From a bacterium (GTDB lineage: Bacteria; Bacteroidota; Ignavibacteria; Kapaibacteriales; UBA961), in assembly GCA_022844575.1 (NCBI GenBank), contig JALHLL010000179.1:1-7328 (forward strand): a stretch of 7,328 nt of DNA, written 5' to 3'. This document shows, one piece after another, positions 6,067-7,328 of the stretch. Made by a program: the position numbers and the translations under genes. Under the pieces are notes generated by a model, which saw nothing but the letters and a program-made list of their open reading frames with translations, was not told where the DNA came from and did not search any database. Within the stretch, counting starts at the first letter, position 1; the number at the start of each line of letters is the position of its first letter.

Positions 6067-6084
6067 CAGTAAAACTTAGTCAAT

Positions 6085-6390
6085 TTATACTTTATCCGTC
6101 TTTTCCGGTATTCTGAACGAAAGAAGACCATCATGTATTTCTTTCATTGCTAAGAATGTCGGTTTTGCAAGTTGGTCAAATTCGCGACTAATTGCCATTT
6201 TATCAAAATTAGGACCTTCCGATTCATCCTGATCTGTCTCTACATTTTCCAAACGTGCCGAAAGTTGTGTTTTGATATTATCGTTGATTTGACGTGAGCG
6301 TAAACCCATTGCAACGATAGACTGATAGATACTACCTTTTGCCGATTCCTTCATACGAACGACAACCGGATTAACAATATATGTACTCAT
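6085..6390 (-). CDS. rpoZ: DNA-directed RNA polymerase omega subunit, Bacteroidota/Chlorobiota type
   Basis: The omega subunit binds beta' and helps RNA polymerase assembly and stability. The 101-aa product matches the divergent omega of the Bacteroidota/Chlorobiota group. GSIYQSIVAMGLRSRQIN (19-36) is the conserved helix corresponding to the ....A..rA.qi motif of classical omega. It is followed by an acidic insert (50-60, ETDQDESEGP) and a tail, LAKPTFLAMKEIHDGLLSFR (74-93), in which KPT..A..E...G is typical. The ATG at 6390 is chosen because a good -7 promoter element ends 27 nt upstream; an upstream TTG at 6420 would overlap that element. The position directly before coaBC supports the call, since rpoZ/coaBC neighbours recur in bacteria. 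A terminator follows the stop. Confidence 0.88.
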   Translation of the reverse strand: MSTYIVNPVVVRMKESAKGSIYQSIVAMGLRSRQINDNIKTQLSARLENVETDQDESEGPNFDKMAISREFDQLAKPTFLAMKEIHDGLLSFRIPEKTDKV

Positions 6391-6417
6391 GATTCCCCGC
6401 TTTGTGACATAACTTAG

Positions 6418-6425
6418 CAAAAATA
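6418..6425 (-). promoter_or_regulatory. -7 promoter element of rpoZ (TATTTTTG)
   Basis: Read on the minus strand this is a perfect match to the Bacteroidota -7 consensus TAnnTTTG. It lies 27 nt upstream of the rpoZ ATG, giving a predicted leader of about 20 nt. No clear TTTG is seen at the -33 position, so the evidence is the -7 element and its placement. Confidence 0.45.
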
Positions 6426-6492
6426 AGGGAAAGTTTTCACGTAATAAGCATAAAGATTATCAAATGACCCTTTTCGTCAAGAAAACGTCGGT

Positions 6493-7328
6493 TTATGGTA
6501 ACGTTTTGATAAAATCTTTATAAGGAATACCCTTTAGAGTTGCCTCTGACGGAGTAGGTAAGTTTGCATCCGTTATCATTTTGTTTACCGCCTCTACCCT
6601 ATCGGCAGGTAAAGGGTGTGTTGAGAACAAACGCTCAAAACCGGAATTTGATGATTGTCCCTGAATTTTTTCAAAGAAAAACTTAACACCGCCCGGATAC
6701 CAACGGTTTGTGGAGCGCAAATATTTGAATGAAAACTCGTCAGACTCCGTTTCATCATCACGAGAATTTTTAAGAAGTGCAAGGTTGCCGAAAAGATTAC
6801 CTGCAAGTGCTTCTAACTGGCTCGGGTTATTGCCCAATGCCATTGAAAGCAATAATGAAACGCCATAAGCATTTACCATCCTTTTTGATGAGTGTCTGCG
6901 CTCGGCATGGGCAATTTCATGACCGATAACTCCTGCCAAACTTGCTTCATTATCCAACATTTTCATCAAGCCGGTATATACATAAATATAGCCGCCCGGT
7001 GTACAAAACGCATTAATGGTTTTATCATCACGAATAACTTCTACTTTGTAAGCAAATACATTACGATACTCAATTTCCGGTGCCTTAATCAACTCATTCA
7101 CCATGCTCTGTACATAACTATTTGCGGAACTGCTATTGAGTAGAGGATATTCGCTCGGGTTACTACGGATCTCCTGATCAATTTGCTTACCTAATGAAAC
7201 ATCATCGGAGGGCGTCATAATTATATCGGCGACAACATCCGTAACGGAATCGCAACTTGCGGCCGAAATTGATAATGTGATTGAAGAGAAGCAAAGTAAT
7301 ATTATCCGTATCCATACGGCTTTTGTCG
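6493..7328 (-). CDS. M48 family metalloprotease, probable lipoprotein (5' end outside the window)
   Basis: A zinc metalloprotease of the LoiP/BepA-like M48 group, likely tethered in the envelope, where relatives degrade misfolded outer-membrane proteins. The reading frame stays open past the first ATG (7218) to the window edge. Those extra residues read WIRIILLCFSSITLSISAAS followed by Cys, a type II signal peptide with an AAS-C lipobox (Cys at 7254-7252). The true start is therefore beyond 7328 and ATG 7218 is internal. Counted from that ATG, the protease has HEIAHAERRH (His100, Glu101, His104), the third zinc ligand Glu158 in ETESDEF, and FSTHPLPADRVEA (198-210). The INAFCTPGGYIYVYTGLM segment (68-85) is typical of the family. 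There are no TPR repeats after the catalytic domain, so it is LoiP-like rather than BepA-like. It lies upstream of rpoZ on the same strand, separated by 102 nt that contain the rpoZ promoter. Confidence 0.9.
   Translation of the reverse strand, partial: TKAVWIRIILLCFSSITLSISAASCDSVTDVVADIIMTPSDDVSLGKQIDQEIRSNPSEYPLLNSSSANSYVQSMVNELIKAPEIEYRNVFAYKVEVIRDDKTINAFCTPGGYIYVYTGLMKMLDNEASLAGVIGHEIAHAERRHSSKRMVNAYGVSLLLSMALGNNPSQLEALAGNLFGNLALLKNSRDDETESDEFSFKYLRSTNRWYPGGVKFFFEKIQGQSSNSGFERLFSTHPLPADRVEAVNKMITDANLPTPSEATLKGIPYKDFIKTLP

Noticed and set aside
6391..6420. TTG at 6420 as the rpoZ start
   Set aside because: It overlaps the TATTTTTG promoter element, and the ATG at 6390 already gives a full-length omega.
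6462..6487. TTTTC/GAAAA hairpin after the M48 gene as a terminator
   Set aside because: There are only five weak base pairs and no T-run after it.

Overview
The window looks like ordinary chromosome from a member of the Bacteroidota/Chlorobiota group. Four things point there: an omega subunit of the divergent Bacteroidota/Chlorobiota type encoded just upstream of coaBC; a CoaBC carrying PAMDxDMW and ASGxxGEGR in place of the proteobacterial PAMNxxMW and ACG motifs; TATTTTTG- and TATTTTCG-like -7 promoter elements; and tRNA genes without an encoded CCA. The organism cannot be named from the sequence. Base composition is moderately AT-rich and even throughout. I see no insertion sequence, integrase, phage gene or CRISPR array.

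Left part (1-1426): the last 35 codons of a VOC/glyoxalase-fold protein end in a strong intrinsic terminator. Next comes tRNA-Ser(GCU) on the minus strand. A short divergent intergenic region with two small perfect inverted repeats separates it from a formimidoylglutamase gene (hutG) on the plus strand.

Middle (1427-4045): a secreted or periplasmic TPR plus alpha/beta-hydrolase esterase on the minus strand converges on hutG. Divergent from it are tRNA-Pro(UGG), a strong terminator and, only 10 nt after the T-run, a 12-TM MFS transporter of the metabolite:H+ symporter (ProP/KgtP-like) family.

Right part (4079-7328, all minus strand): in transcription order, a lipoprotein-type M48 metalloprotease whose start lies beyond the window, rpoZ, an intrinsic terminator, coaBC, and a type 1 RNase H with an extra N-terminal domain. 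coaBC and the RNase H gene share one base (TGATG), so they are probably translationally coupled. RpoZ (transcription), CoaBC (coenzyme A synthesis) and RNase H (R-loop and primer removal) are housekeeping proteins. The esterase and the M48 protease are envelope proteins.

No clear novel multi-gene system is visible. The points most worth a second look are two terminators placed directly in front of start codons, the double active-site substitution in CoaBC, the uncharacterised N-terminal domain of the RNase H, and an A-C mismatch in the T stem of tRNA-Pro.
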